Positions 22,701 through 35,400 of a DNA stretch of 64,000 nt are shown in pieces. Numbering within the stretch: position 1 is the first letter of the stretch; each line of letters starts with the position of its first letter. The translations under genes and the position numbers were made by a program. The stretch is from NCBI GenBank assembly GCA_004794785.1, contig SJOL01008860.1, positions 201,342-265,341 on the forward strand. The letters run 5' to 3'. The notes below the pieces were generated by a model. It did no database searches. It worked only from the letters and a program-made list of their open reading frames with translations, and was not told the DNA's origin. Origin of the DNA: Opisthorchis felineus (lineage: Eukaryota; Platyhelminthes; Trematoda; Opisthorchiida; Opisthorchiidae).

Positions 22701-23192
22701 AGGAAAACCATTTTTCCCACTCCAAACCCTTGGTCACGAAAAGTTCGCGGAGCACAGATCATGATGAGGCAACGCGAAGTGAACGTGTCCACTGTCAAGC
22801 TGAGCGTTGTTGAATCTTCGCGTCTTCGTGAGCGCTGTCCATGGGGTTCCTCTTGCGCGTGCTAGAATCTCAACAGGATGCGGCACGTTCTTTCTTTCTC
22901 CCCATATTCAGTTGGCTTAGCTAACGTCTGTCTTCTCGGATTTTTGGCATACAGGACTCAATCTCCATTGGAACCTGGAGGGTTGATTTTGCCTCCGTCG
23001 TCATCACCACCATTAGCAGCACATTATCAGTGTGCAACGCTGATGCTTCGCTGCTTTCGTAGGTCGAACTATGACCTTTGTTGGTGTTGCGAAGGTCTAG
23101 TATTGTTTGCGAATTTCACAAGATACTACTCATGCTTTTAGTCACGTCTCCACCCCGTTAACTTCGGTTTGCTCTATTCAACTGTTTTACAG
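22701..23192. other. Region immediately upstream of the pbx coding sequence
   Basis: No gene was identified. A stem-loop fragment of RTE 3' type lies at about 23000-23060 on the - strand. A good splice acceptor (TGTTTTACAG, ending 23192) stands just before the pbx start, so an upstream non-coding exon is likely, but I could not locate it. Confidence 0.45.
23000..23060 (-). repeat. RTE-type 3' stem-loop fragment upstream of pbx
   Basis: On the - strand, AGCGAAGCATCAGCG is followed by an imperfect partner arm and then an ATGGTGGTGATGACG tail. It resembles the stem-loops at 15634 and 62730 and is taken to be a truncated retroposon end. Confidence 0.5.
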
Positions 23193-23206
23193 CCACCACA
23201 CCTATA

Positions 23207-23430
23207 ATGAGCTGGCATCAGCCTGGTTTGGATGTTAGCTCCGCACCACATCATCCAGCTCCACCCCATGGACTCCTCTCAGCTGGTTACATGACTGGCT
23301 TCGATCCCAATGCCTCCGGTGTGGAGACTGACAATCCACTGCTTACGGAGCAGAGAGCGCAGTTAACCGGCCGGGAACTCCAACAACTCCTAAGTGTTGC
23401 ACATCAAAGTTTGGATGAAGCCCAGGAACG
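23207..23430 (+). CDS. pbx: pbx coding exon 1
   Basis: Residues 1-74 plus two bases of codon 75. The ATG at 23207 is the first in frame after a likely acceptor at 23191-23192; the donor is GTGAGT at 23431. The N-terminus is His/Pro-rich and weakly conserved. The exon ends inside PBC-A ([10 protein letters not shown]). Confidence 0.9.
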
Positions 23431-26400
23431 GTGAGTAGTTTGATACTGGAATTGCTATTGGTGGATCAATGACCTCCTCGTTGCGGTTATACTTGAGCTC
23501 TTTTTTCACGTTTCCTTTGTCGTTATCCAATTCCATAATTGAAAGGCCTAGCCAGATTAGCATGATGGAAATAAAACGCCCTTTTGCTGATCGTCGAATG
23601 TTTGTGCGAGTTTGAGCTCGTTGATTACCGTAGGTGTTGATAGACTTGCCTCTCTTCTTACGTAGAGAAGGAGTTTATTACACGATATTCGCTTTCAGTG
23701 AACATGGTATACTCAAGACCCTTTATCTGTATACGAAGACCTCTGTGGTTTTTTGAGGCAGCAAAGGTCACTACTGCGTGTTGAATCCATCAAATCACGC
23801 CTATCTTTCAGACTTCCCTACATGTTACCACATATTCCATGGGTGAGTGGTCGGTGTGTGTTGACTGATGACACTGACCTGCGGTGGAGTGGGTGGGATA
23901 TCAGCGAAATACACTCATTTGCAAACCAATTTGGTTTTGTGGGAGACTCACCTGAAAACCAGCTGAATCTCTCGTTTATTATATGGGATATTCACTGGCT
24001 CAGTAAATGACCGGAACGAACAACTGCAATTGAGCCGGATCTCTCATCTGGTGATATGTGCAATGTATACGAAATCAATCAATTGCAAGTCTTACGTTGC
24101 AAGGTGAGGAAGTTATCGAAAGAGTGCCTCCGACATCTATTGAAGCTAAAAGATTTTCAGAAGTAACGCTACTCTATGACAGTTGTCAGTGAACTTAACA
24201 CAAATATAGCGCAATCTGGATATCAACCGTTAAAAAGTCTGTAAAGTCTTGCGACTACTGAAACTCCCAACTAATAAACATTGTATCCTGTCATAAGAAG
24301 CACAAATGCATCGATTGCGGTTGGACATACTTTCACAAAACTCCTGAAGAAAAGACACCCCGAGGGGTGTCCTTTCTCCAGGAGTTTTGCTGTTGTGTGA
24401 GGACCCAAGAAGACCTATTTTCTGATCCCCAAAATGGTTCATGCTTCATTCGAAGAGGTGTACTCCCAGGTTATGAGGTCCGTTTCACCACAGACACTGC
24501 GGGGTATCCTACTGCACCGCTACAAAGCCTAGTTTCTTCCGTATGTAGTTTGCAAATGGTACACAACAACGCAGTTTTGTACGATATTTAGAATGTACTC
24601 CACCGTGTCTTATCAGGCGTGCACTGCGGATTTCAACAATTAACGAATAGAAAAATGGAAGAAGTACCGTATCAAAGGCTTATGTTGCAGCTTGCCGCCA
24701 TGGTGCCGACGAAGTGAGAAGCGGTTTCTGCTTCCACAGATCTAACTTCCATTTACTGATAAGTATAGCCGCAGTAAACTTTATGTTCGTTGTTTGCTGT
24801 GCCAAACACTATATCAAATACAGTCGTTTCATCGATAAGATACTTGTTGTCAATCAGGTGGTGGGTGACCGATGATCCTGTTTAATTTGGATGGCGATTT
24901 TTTCCTTGTTTATTTACTTATTTTGGGGGAATCTCTAATGTTCACCTTATGAGACACGGCAAATGAAATCGGGCATATGGTGCAAAACTGCTCTGTTTTG
25001 TTTCATGCTCAAGTCCGTTGCGGAAAATGTTTGTTTTACACTGTGAAAGAAAGATGTACAGGTTATTCCCTTCCTACAACAGATATGGTTGTCCGAAGCT
25101 GAAGCCTGCAAATATCGATGACTTTCAATACCAGTGTTCACAGTTTGGATTGGAATCAGCCAGTAGTTCAGTTGTTCAACTTATTTTTGTATGGAAAACC
25201 AGTGACTCAACTTGGGGAACTGACGGACGATATAGAGTTTCTGTTGGCCTGCCTCAAGCAGTATGTCAATTTTTATTCCTGGTACTGCATTTTTGCCAGT
25301 AGACGGAAGTGTGATTGTGCCTTGGTGAACGGGTACCGTACGCGCGGCATTTTCTAAAGATCAGTAACATCGTATCTGTTTAAATTGTGAACTTCAAAGG
25401 CAACCGAAGCGTGTGATGTTCCATTTCCTTCACATATAACCTAAGATCACGCGGGTTATTTCTCACCCTAACCAGCAGTCTCCTCGACGCGCAACCTGTC
25501 TATGTTATCAACTCTTGTATTTTATCGCACTACCCACGCCCGCCATTCCGTCGTTTCCAGTGTTTATTGTGGATCCTAGCCTAATAATCAGTTCGCGCCC
25601 CCACTTTGTGAGATTTCTACACTTTACAAGGGTGAATTGAAAACCCACTTTTTCGAGTAGCCTAGAAGTTTGTTTAAGCAGTGCAGAATTCCAAACGGCT
25701 GAGTTATGCTTGGTATTCGTGGGTGTTTAATTGCTTTAGCTTGCTTTCTCGAGGCGACAATCCGACATCGTAGTGCCACCATCTAACTTCTGGTGATTTT
25801 AGTTAAGGTGAGTCGAACAGCTTTGAAAACCTCCTTAAGGATACCGATCTTATGGTTCAATATTTTATGCTCAGCTGCATTCGAATCTCAGCTCATTAGC
25901 GTTCTGAGGAAGAAGTCTTACCTATCATAAACGCGCCTATTATACGCTTCAGTTTTATTCGGCCTATCTTTCGTGGTTTCTATTATACCTGACCGTGTCT
26001 TACTTTCGACTTTTTTTCCACGTCAAACCTGTTACCCGTGTTATCTGGTTTACTTTTATCTCACTCCCTCTTCTCACGTGACCTGCAGTAAACAGTCTCT
26101 CAACAACCACCGTCTCAAACCAGCCCTATATAGCGTCTTCTGTGAAATAAAGGAAAAGACAGGTGAGTTCGAACTTCTTTTTTCAAGCCAGTATTTCTTT
26201 TGCTTTCTTGAATCGCGAGTGTGTTGCTGTGAGAGATCCAATTTGTATCAGACGCCCATGTAACGCCGTCCTTCATTTTTCAAAAGAGACGTATGACTGG
26301 AACGGACTCAGCTCTATCTAAAGTTCTTACGCCTATCAACCAACCCCCTTTAATGTCTTCGTCATTTTCAAATGCGTCGATCGATTTTACATAACCAGAC

Positions 26401-29400
26401 TTCAGCGTTATTGCCGTCATTCTGAACTGATCTCTACTCACAGAGCGTACGAGGGCATTTTGGTACCACCCTTCAAACTTTTCTCACTTCTCTTCCCACC
26501 ACTACTGCTTCCAATTTTCGTACTCCTATATAGCCTTGAGTCTTCGCAATTCTGCCGCGTCAGCCGTAGAAGATGAAGCCAACTCCCCTGATCCACAGCT
26601 TCTACGGCTTGATAAAATGCTTGTGGCTGAAGGGGTAACAGGTCCAGGCGCCGGACTGGCAAACGACCTTGGCGACTCGTCCGGCGATCTTGCAGCTCAT
26701 GGTGGTTTAGCTGGTGGTGGTGGAATAGGTGACTGCAATCAGATTGAACACGCTGATTACCGGGCAAAGTTGGCACAAATCCGACAGATTTATCACGCTG
26801 AACTAGAGAAGTACAAAAGTGTAAGTTTTTTCCGGTTTACCGCTAGTTAGCAGCTACTCTCTTTTTCGCGGACGAAAATTGGTTACCTTTCTGTTTGTGG
26901 GCAAAACTATGGTTTCCAACATTCAGTGGTTTTTACTGTCACCTGAACCTGTTGTGGCAGCCATAGCGTCCACCGCATTTTCTAGCCATATACTACATAG
27001 TTCAGTCGGTTAATACTAAAAGGACAGGACTCGTGTAAATCTACCTAACTTTTGGCGTCGGATCAGATTTTTTACCGTACCTTTACTTTGCGACATACGC
27101 TCGAAGAGCAATTGACCAATTGATCGGTTGAACGACTGTTCACGGTTCAGGCATTGTGACGAAGGCGTGCTGGCTAGTTTTTTCTCTAAAAGCACCATCA
27201 TAGGTTACCTACAGCAATCACTTACCTGACATACAGTTACGATAATGGGACCTTCTCTGTCTGTAGCACTTGTGTGGTGAGCATCTTTCAGGCAGTTCAC
27301 TTACGGACACTCAATTGACTGCCTCACAGGATTTATTTGCAGAGTGCTGCCACAAAATCGGTTGGTATCAACGCGGAACCTGATGCATCCAGCGCAGCCA
27401 ACCGGTTTGACTGAAGAAATGAATTCTTGGAGCAGATCACTGAGTCTCACTCTTCTGCCGAAAAACGAATCGAATAGAAAGGTTCGGAGCATCTATTGTC
27501 GGTTTGCGACACCTTGTATGTCAGCTTGTGTAATATCAACTCGTCTGCTCAGGATTGAGTCTGCAACACTGGATCAGAAGGCAAAACAAGGCTTTCGAAT
27601 TCCGACCGTCACCGTCTCTGAAGCACTGTCCTGTCGAAAATATCGACACGGGGGAGTAGCGGTAGGCATCGTACACTTCACGTTTGAACGGTTTGTGTGT
27701 GTTTGTATGTTCATTTTTGTTGACGTCTGTCGGTTGTCCCACACCAACCGTCGGTGGATAACCTTGCCCAATATGCGCCGTTGTGCCGTTTTGCTCACAT
27801 GATGCATGCCGTGTCAAGCTTTGCCACTTATTCATACACAGCTTCCCTCCATTAGTTGGAAGGTAGCTGGCAGCACGTTAGCCAGTCAGGCAACAGCATC
27901 TGCAACATGGAGTTTCTCGGTAGCGGTTACCGGAACGGGACCTTTAGGGTACTGAAGCCAATAGCGCTGACAGAAATAGCCAAGTCGTGTAGTCATTCAT
28001 ACTTCTGCATTAGGCCCATCGCCCTTGATGTGTATCCCCAGCATCCACTAATTAGACGTACGACGTTTTGGCCTTCGGGCTTTTGCTTTTTACCAACAAT
28101 ACCAAAAACGAAGTGGTGCGAACTCCTAACGTGTTACTGTTCCCACTCGCTGTTTCCCACTAAATTGGGAGCTGCGCTAGTGGGAATCGGTGTATCCTGC
28201 TACGTGGTGTATAGCCTCTCTTCAGTGTCACTCGCCAGGCTTTATGGATCTGAAATGGTGTTGTTAAATCACCACAAGTGATCATTTACGCTCCGCGGAC
28301 GTTTCACCGGGAGGACGTGTTTCCAGCCCACCTCTTCGCTTTATTCTTCCAACACGATGGTTCCAGCAGTTCATGTCCACAATGCTGCTTCGTCTACATT
28401 TTCTAGCTCTTTTTTAATCGAACTTGTGTTCGAATGAAGTGTATTCATCTGAAAAATCAACAGTATTCCCACTACTAATATCCTTAGCAGATACTTTCTC
28501 GGAATGTTTGAATACGTTTAGCAGTCCATCCTCGACGGACAAGCGTTTGATGACTGTCACACTAGCTGTTATGTAATTCGTCGGCTGAAACAGGACGCCA
28601 CCACTGCTTTGTGTTGGGCTGAATTCAATGGTAGCATGAACTTACTCACTGGACTTTCCGGGTCTGCACACATGGTAACCGTGAGGTTGGGTTGACGACA
28701 GTTTCTTTTTCTCGTCTACTACACTCGACTGCTTCTACATATTTGGTGCGAAAGATACCTCCCAACAAAACTAAACGAAGTTCATGCAATTACTCTTCAC
28801 GTATGATCAGTAATGTTGCTTCCGTCATAGGAACCATATGAACTGCGCTCCAAAAGTGACAGTACTGTCCATAGTGTCTCTCTAGTGAAACTGGCATCCC
28901 GTTTAGGAACCAGTGTTACTGTCATATAGACTGACGAACAAGTGTAAGTTTGGTTCACTGGACCACTCGGCGGCGGACACCACCACCACAACTAGGATAT
29001 TTTCCAGCTCAAAGTATGCCTATGTAAGATTTTCGGAAAGAATTTCTGTGAAGCAGCCATGGGTCATCAGTTCATACAAATAGTCATCCAGCAAGCAAAA
29101 ACCATTCCTGAAAGGCTTGTTTATCAATCGATAGAACAGCAACCAATGCGGGTTTCGCGCTCAGTGCGGCAACATCTATTCATACTAATAAAGGCTTCGC
29201 TCTCTAATTTACTTTCGGTGACTCGTGTTTCGGGTACACTGAGTAATTGGACAAAGTTCAAGGATTGGTTGATGTGGGTATTCATTCAAATTTTGACATT
29301 TTTTTTACCGTATTCCACGTCCTGTGTAATTTGACTCGAAAAGGCAGATTGTCAAGTGACAGCAGGTTTTCAAATAACCCCAAGTGGATGAGCCGCCACA

Positions 29401-32400
29401 GCTGTGTGAGTCTATTTGTCTCTCCGTCCAGTAATCCACAACTCCCAGACAGGCACATCCTCGTTATACTAACACTGGTTCGCTAGTGGTCTCGCCGATT
29501 GTTCCACAATGATGTCAGAAAACACTAAAATGGACACATTTACAGTTTTCGAAGCCAGTCCTATCTCAAAGAAGATCCTAGTAGTGTATATGAAATACAT
29601 TTTCCCTCAGGTTACCGTCCTTTTTGGTCAGCAGGTCACACTTATTGCTGCCTATTGCCATCCGTATCAGTTCACTTCGAAATTCTTTCAGGTCTTCCGA
29701 GCTACCATAAGGTAGCCAGCAAATTCCGCTTCATCGAACAAACCCCAGGAACTAAAACTAACTTCTCTTCTATTACAAATTATTTATAAACCGAATTGGT
29801 GCGATTTTTCACTTCATAATAGCTTCCAACGAATCTTTACTCTATGACGTTCAAGGGCTAGGGTTGAGTAATTGGGCTGGTGAGTAATTGCGCCGACTTT
29901 ATTGGGACGTCTCTTTCACACAAAACACGTGGAGAATAAGCGGTTGAGTGCAGTAGACGTGAAAGGAAGACTGTATTGATCCAAACTGCAAGGTTGCCTT
30001 GTGTGTAGATCTGGAAAGTCCAGTGAACAAGTTCATGCTACCTTTGGATTCAGCCTAACGCGGTGCAATGGTGGCGCCCTGTTTCAGCTGACGAACTGCA
30101 TAACAGCTAGTGTGACAGTCATCAAACGCTTGTCCGTCGAAAAAGTATCTGCTAAAAACATCAGTGATGCAAGGACTGGTCATTTTCCGCTAATGACTGC
30201 ACTTCGTTCGAACCCGCGTTGAAGTATTTGACCGCCCATTGGGAGTGGCTTGTGCCTCTTGGCATTGTGCACTATATCGTTGCTTTTTGGATACAAAGTT
30301 ATGAACAGTCCGAGATCATCAGCTTAATGGTTGTTGTACTTGAAATTCAACAGGTTTTTGTAGCAATTACTATCTCCCCAATGTATTATTATTGCGTTTC
30401 ACCGCTCGGTATGTTAGTCAAGGTTAAAATTGGTGGTCCTTGGCATTTCAATATCAAACATATTTTTGGTTAGATAATCCAGGTTTTATCTTTCCACACT
30501 GCCGTTACGGTTCGCTCAGTTTATCGTGGATGTTTCCAACTGTTTTGTTCTTTTGAACTGCAGTGTACAGTTTCTGATCTCTGTTGAAATGTTCAATCGT
30601 GCATTTTGTCACTTTGCGATGCCTGTCTGGCATGATTCACTTCCTGCTGTACCATTTTTGAATTTCTAGCAGACAGCGAACGCACTGACTAGTTGGATGT
30701 TTTTTTTTGCATCCTAGCTTTTTGACAAAACAACTTCTGCATATATGTTATCGGTTTTTTTCCCAGTGACCTTTAGGTGATGGTACACACGTTCACTGTA
30801 TGTTCACCTTATCATGGCTGGTTGGGGCAAACATGTACCGTTTTGTCGTGGTTACTGCAACGATTTCTGCTAGATTGTGGACGTGAGCTTTCTTAGAATT
30901 TTTGCTGAATGTATTCAAATGAGATGCTCCATAAGGTTCATTAGCTTACGAATTGGACTGCCATCAACCTACCTGCTGTGCCGAGAGAAACCACTGGGCT
31001 ATCCGTAGTGACTTTTTTCATAACCGTTCTACTGGGAAACATGTGACTATTCGGTATTTGAACGGGTCGAGTTGGCTGCCATCATGAACGAAAGGATACA
31101 TACATTTCATGAAATTTTCATGCAGCAGTTTGGGCATCAGAAGCACCGGTCGCCAAGATCTGGTTCCACGGGGTTGAGTGCTCCTCGTGACCAACAATTC
31201 CCTGAAACGATCCCACTTTCAACACTGCTGGAGTGGCCTAGTTTCTTTGAGGAATAGAATACCGTATTCTTCCTCGATTAACTGCAGCGATTGCCCATTA
31301 TGTATTTTTGCTTCAAAGTGTTCCTGGACGCTTCCTTCCGAACAAACGATGCACGAGGTAGCCTAGCCTGGTTTGGTGAACATGTGTGGCAACAATTATC
31401 AACGACATCAGTTTCTATTTTCTGCTTATGTCCTTTGACCACACCACTAATTTGATCAAAATCCAAAGCCGTTTATTGTAACCTTTCCTCAGTAAGCTTT
31501 CCATTCCTATTCTTACTGAAGCTCGAAGCTTCTTCGACTGTGCACATGTAGCTAAGACATTCTTATTCGTTTTTACGCTACTGGGAATGTCACAGGCCCT
31601 ATTCACAGGTTAATGTGGCCACCATCTCGCTGTAGGTCAGGAGGTTTTTTCAATCAATGGTTGGGGAAATCAGCGTCTTTATTTCCAGTACGTAGCTGCT
31701 GCAACATCTTTGGATCAGGATTTATCGCTCGCCAGCTGAATTGATGTTTGCGTGTTGACAACTGACCCGTTGAAAGTGGGCTCAGATGTTACATTTTACT
31801 GGTTTGATAGAAATACTGTTGTGAAAACCAAATAGGAATTGGTCCCGGTCTTTAACGTCAGAGACGATGACATCGGTGTTGACCTGGTGCTTCACTGCCG
31901 TATAGTCAACAACCTCTAGGCCAACGATGGTTGTCTTAGACTCTCTCGATCGTTTTGTTTCGTGGCGATGTCTTTCATTCCATAATCTTCACATTTTTTT
32001 CTGATCCCTATATTTCACCGCGCCCGAAGACGTGAGAGTGTCCTACATCATTACAAAAGATGGTATCTGTCAGGGCTACTCATCATCATCTCTCCGGTTC
32101 AATTTTTTGTTCAGACTTTTTATGGCGGATGCCTTTCTAAATTCCCCTCTGGCGTTTAACTCCTTCCAGCTCGAAATAACTCAGTAGTGTAGGCGCGCAC
32201 GATCCGTGGTTCGAATCCAACTCCGGCGTCTCAGCTGCTCCTGTCTAGGCTTGGGCAGTCTGACAGTATATCAACCCTCGTGCTTCTTTCGCGTGGTGTG
32301 GCAGCTAGGTACTCAAAGGGTGTTACTGCTTAACAATTATCTGATTATTACTTTATTAGGGAATACCCTAATGACCTAGAGCATTCAGATGGCACTGTGC

Positions 32401-35400
32401 TAATTGAATCAGAGTCCGCCGGAATATAAAGTAACTGGTAATCTTAATTATGTTGCAGCCTGTTTCTGAATGCATCCCGCACCTTCAAAGTACAGAGTGC
32501 TACTCAAAACCGAGTGGATGCAGCATCGAACCCTGTCTTAGTGTCAGTGACACCAGAGTCAACTAGTAAATTGACGTATCTGAGTAGTTGTATCTTTTCG
32601 GATGGCAGCATTGCCAGCGAACTGAATACTGGGATTTCCAAAACTCGGTGAAATTGACATTAGAGATTGTCCTCCTTGTACCCGTTTGCATGATAATTAC
32701 GAAGCTCTTCACCACTGTGTGTATGACTTCCCACAAAGTATCGAACGTGGATGATTAAAGTTTGTGTTTTGTAACCTCAAGACTTCCACTCCTCACTATG
32801 CTTGTCATCATAATGTAGCAGTATCTACTGTCTAGAAGTCGAGAACCTTTTCAAAGATGCTATTCTAATATCTTAATTTCTCTTGAGATATCCCCAGAAC
32901 CTTGTTGATGTCTTCAACATGAAGAAGACTATGTTGCCTTACACTTTCCGTTGTATCATTCACAAAAATCCTGTTGATTACTTTGTACGCTGTAATTTCT
33001 CTGTTTTTTTGGACATAGGCATGCGATGAGTTCACGGGACACGTCATCAATTTGTTGCGTGAACAGAGTCGCAGCCGTCCAATTAGCCCAGCAGAAATTG
33101 AACTGATGGTTGGCATTATCCGGCGTAAGTTTCGAGCAATCGAAACGCAACTGAAACAGAGCACTTGTGAGGCGGTCATGATACTACGCTCGCGTTTCCT
33201 CGATGCACGGTAGGTTTTCTCTTCCTTTATTTCGCTCGTATTTCTTATCTCATTTTTAAGCAGAATGGGTTGTTTTTCAATCGTCTGTCATGTGGTGATT
33301 TCTCTTTTTCTCGGAAAAGCCAGTGTTTCATTTCAAGCTAGTTGTCAATGTCATCGAGGCGCGACGAAATGACAGGAAATTTTCGGTCGCCTTTTCGATA
33401 CCCGCATCTAATTATTCAAAAGTTGCGTGTGCGAGGCCAGTGTGAGCTTTGTCAAGTTACGTATATGAGACGGGCAGAGATTCTGAGGCCCCCCAATCTG
33501 TGTTATCATTTGCCTTGGAGTTTTGACTAATGTAGACTGACTTTAGTGAATTTTCTGCTCGATCATTACAAGACGGATTTCTTTCACCCGACTAGTATTT
33601 CACTTGGGGAATGCGCCCGGTGTTTGGCGTGGTCGTAAATGGAGTTGTCTTTTATCAAGAACTGTTACTGCTTATTTCGAATTCGAAGTGATACGATTCA
33701 GGATTCCAGCCGTAAGTGGTGCGGCGTCAAGTTATGGATTCGAATCCCGAAGAGTATAAATGCTCTACAGACGTGTTATCGGTGTTGAGGGTGATGAGTA
33801 TTCACATCTACGTCATGTTATATAGCACCGTATTGTTACATTCTGTCTGATTTTCACACATGTGTGGCTTTTTCATTCATCCACATCAAAGTGTAGTATT
33901 GATCTCTTCGTTGGAGCCTATAGTTACTCACTGATTTTAGACTGCGGTGTTTGTGTAGCCGAAAGCGGACGGTTGAGTAATTCAGTCAGCAACATAATGA
34001 GGAGCTGGGAATTCACGCTTAAATTGTTCAGAAGGCAGCAAATGGAATATTGAGCAGGCAATGAAGGTTAAGTACAAAGTTATCTCATTGAGCGCCCTGG
34101 GAGCTCATTGACGTGAACAGCGCCTTCATTAACAATACCCTCATTAACAGTGATCACGTCATGATCGGATAAGTAAACCAACAGATCATACATCGTTGTT
34201 AGGGATGTACACGATCCAAACGGGTTGGTGTGCACTACGAAGGATCCGGTAAGGCGTGAGCGTCCTCATATATCGGGTATTCGTGCGGTTGGTAAGTAGC
34301 CACTCCTGGTTCAGTAGATAGTTCAAATAGTATGGTAACGACTGAGGATTTGAATCTCCCTCGGGGTTTTGTGATTTGCACTGGTAATGAAACAAGGACG
34401 AATCATTTTCATAGTTCCTCTCTGTCTTACACAGTGAAGCGTCAAGGGAGACTCATAAATATCCTCACAACTTAAGAGATCCGTTGACCGAGCAACAGCG
34501 CTATTTAAGTCGGTTTTTGGGGGTCGTTTTGCACTCCCTTAGAGCTGTATAGCCCAAGAAGGATAATGAACTTCAAGGTGTTTGGTTGTTGGTCTGTTCT
34601 CCGAGCTTGGCAGTTGGATTGCAAACGTTTCATCACCAATCGAGGTGACATCGTCAGTCAACCCCGCACTGACGATGTCACCTCGATTGGTGGTGGAACG
34701 TTTGCAATCCAACTGCCAAGCTCGGCGAGCAGACCAACAACCAAGCAGCGCACCCGAGCTACATATATTCCACAACATTGCCAACTTCAAGGTGTACTGT
34801 ACTTCATCCTAGTACACCAGGTATCGTAGGTGTGGACAAGAAGTTCTGAAGTCTGTCACTTCAGTTGTCTTACAACTATATCAAGAGACCAGTTTGATGT
34901 CGTCAACCAATGAGCCATTAACCACTGAAGAGACCACTGACACTGGTCATTCCATCTTTGGCAGCCGTCTATTATGCCTGTTCTTTAGTTGGAATAAACC
35001 CTTCTCGAATAGGGGAGCGCTGGGAGAGTTTACTCATCGTTATGTTTTAAAAAGACGATTATAGGGAAACCGAGCTTGTAACCGGACCCTAAAACTTATC
35101 TAGCTGGCTACTGTGCGGTGACTAGTTCTTCGCACGGACGACAACTAGAATCATTGTTCTCAAAGTCACTGCGCGATAACTGCTATTTCTTAGTTCCTTA
35201 CAAGAAAGTAATAAAATGGTGTATGGGAATCAGACCGTTAGTTTGAACTAATCACATTGGGCTTTGTATCCTCATTCAAATGGTCTACAAGTGGCTTTGA
35301 GAAGACAAAACAACCTCACTGAGTTTTGAGTCGATATCTATGATCCAACATTCCAGACACCTCAGGTGACCTGCATGCAATTAGTGGAATGAGACTGGTA

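Larger units (their letters stand above)
23431..26088. other. pbx intron 1
   Basis: A 2.66-kb intron. It contains a hairpin-bearing repeat at 23915-23990 and a 54-bp near-perfect palindrome at 24336-24389. No other exon-like ORF joins in frame. Confidence 0.85.
26821..33018. other. pbx intron 3, 6.2 kb, repeat-bearing
   Basis: It holds an inverted pair of an unnamed repeat (28425-28785 and 29885-30210), a SINE (32172-32340) and an RTE scrap (32460-32660). No additional coding exon is supported. Confidence 0.8.

Noticed and set aside
24336..24389. CTGAAGA within the intron 1 palindrome as a third hammerhead
   Set aside because: Stem II would be fine, but GAAA is missing after it on both strands.
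28290..28335. GAAACGTC on the - strand, reminiscent of Penelope-type hammerheads
   Set aside because: The CUGANGA box is not present at the right distance and no stem II pairs.
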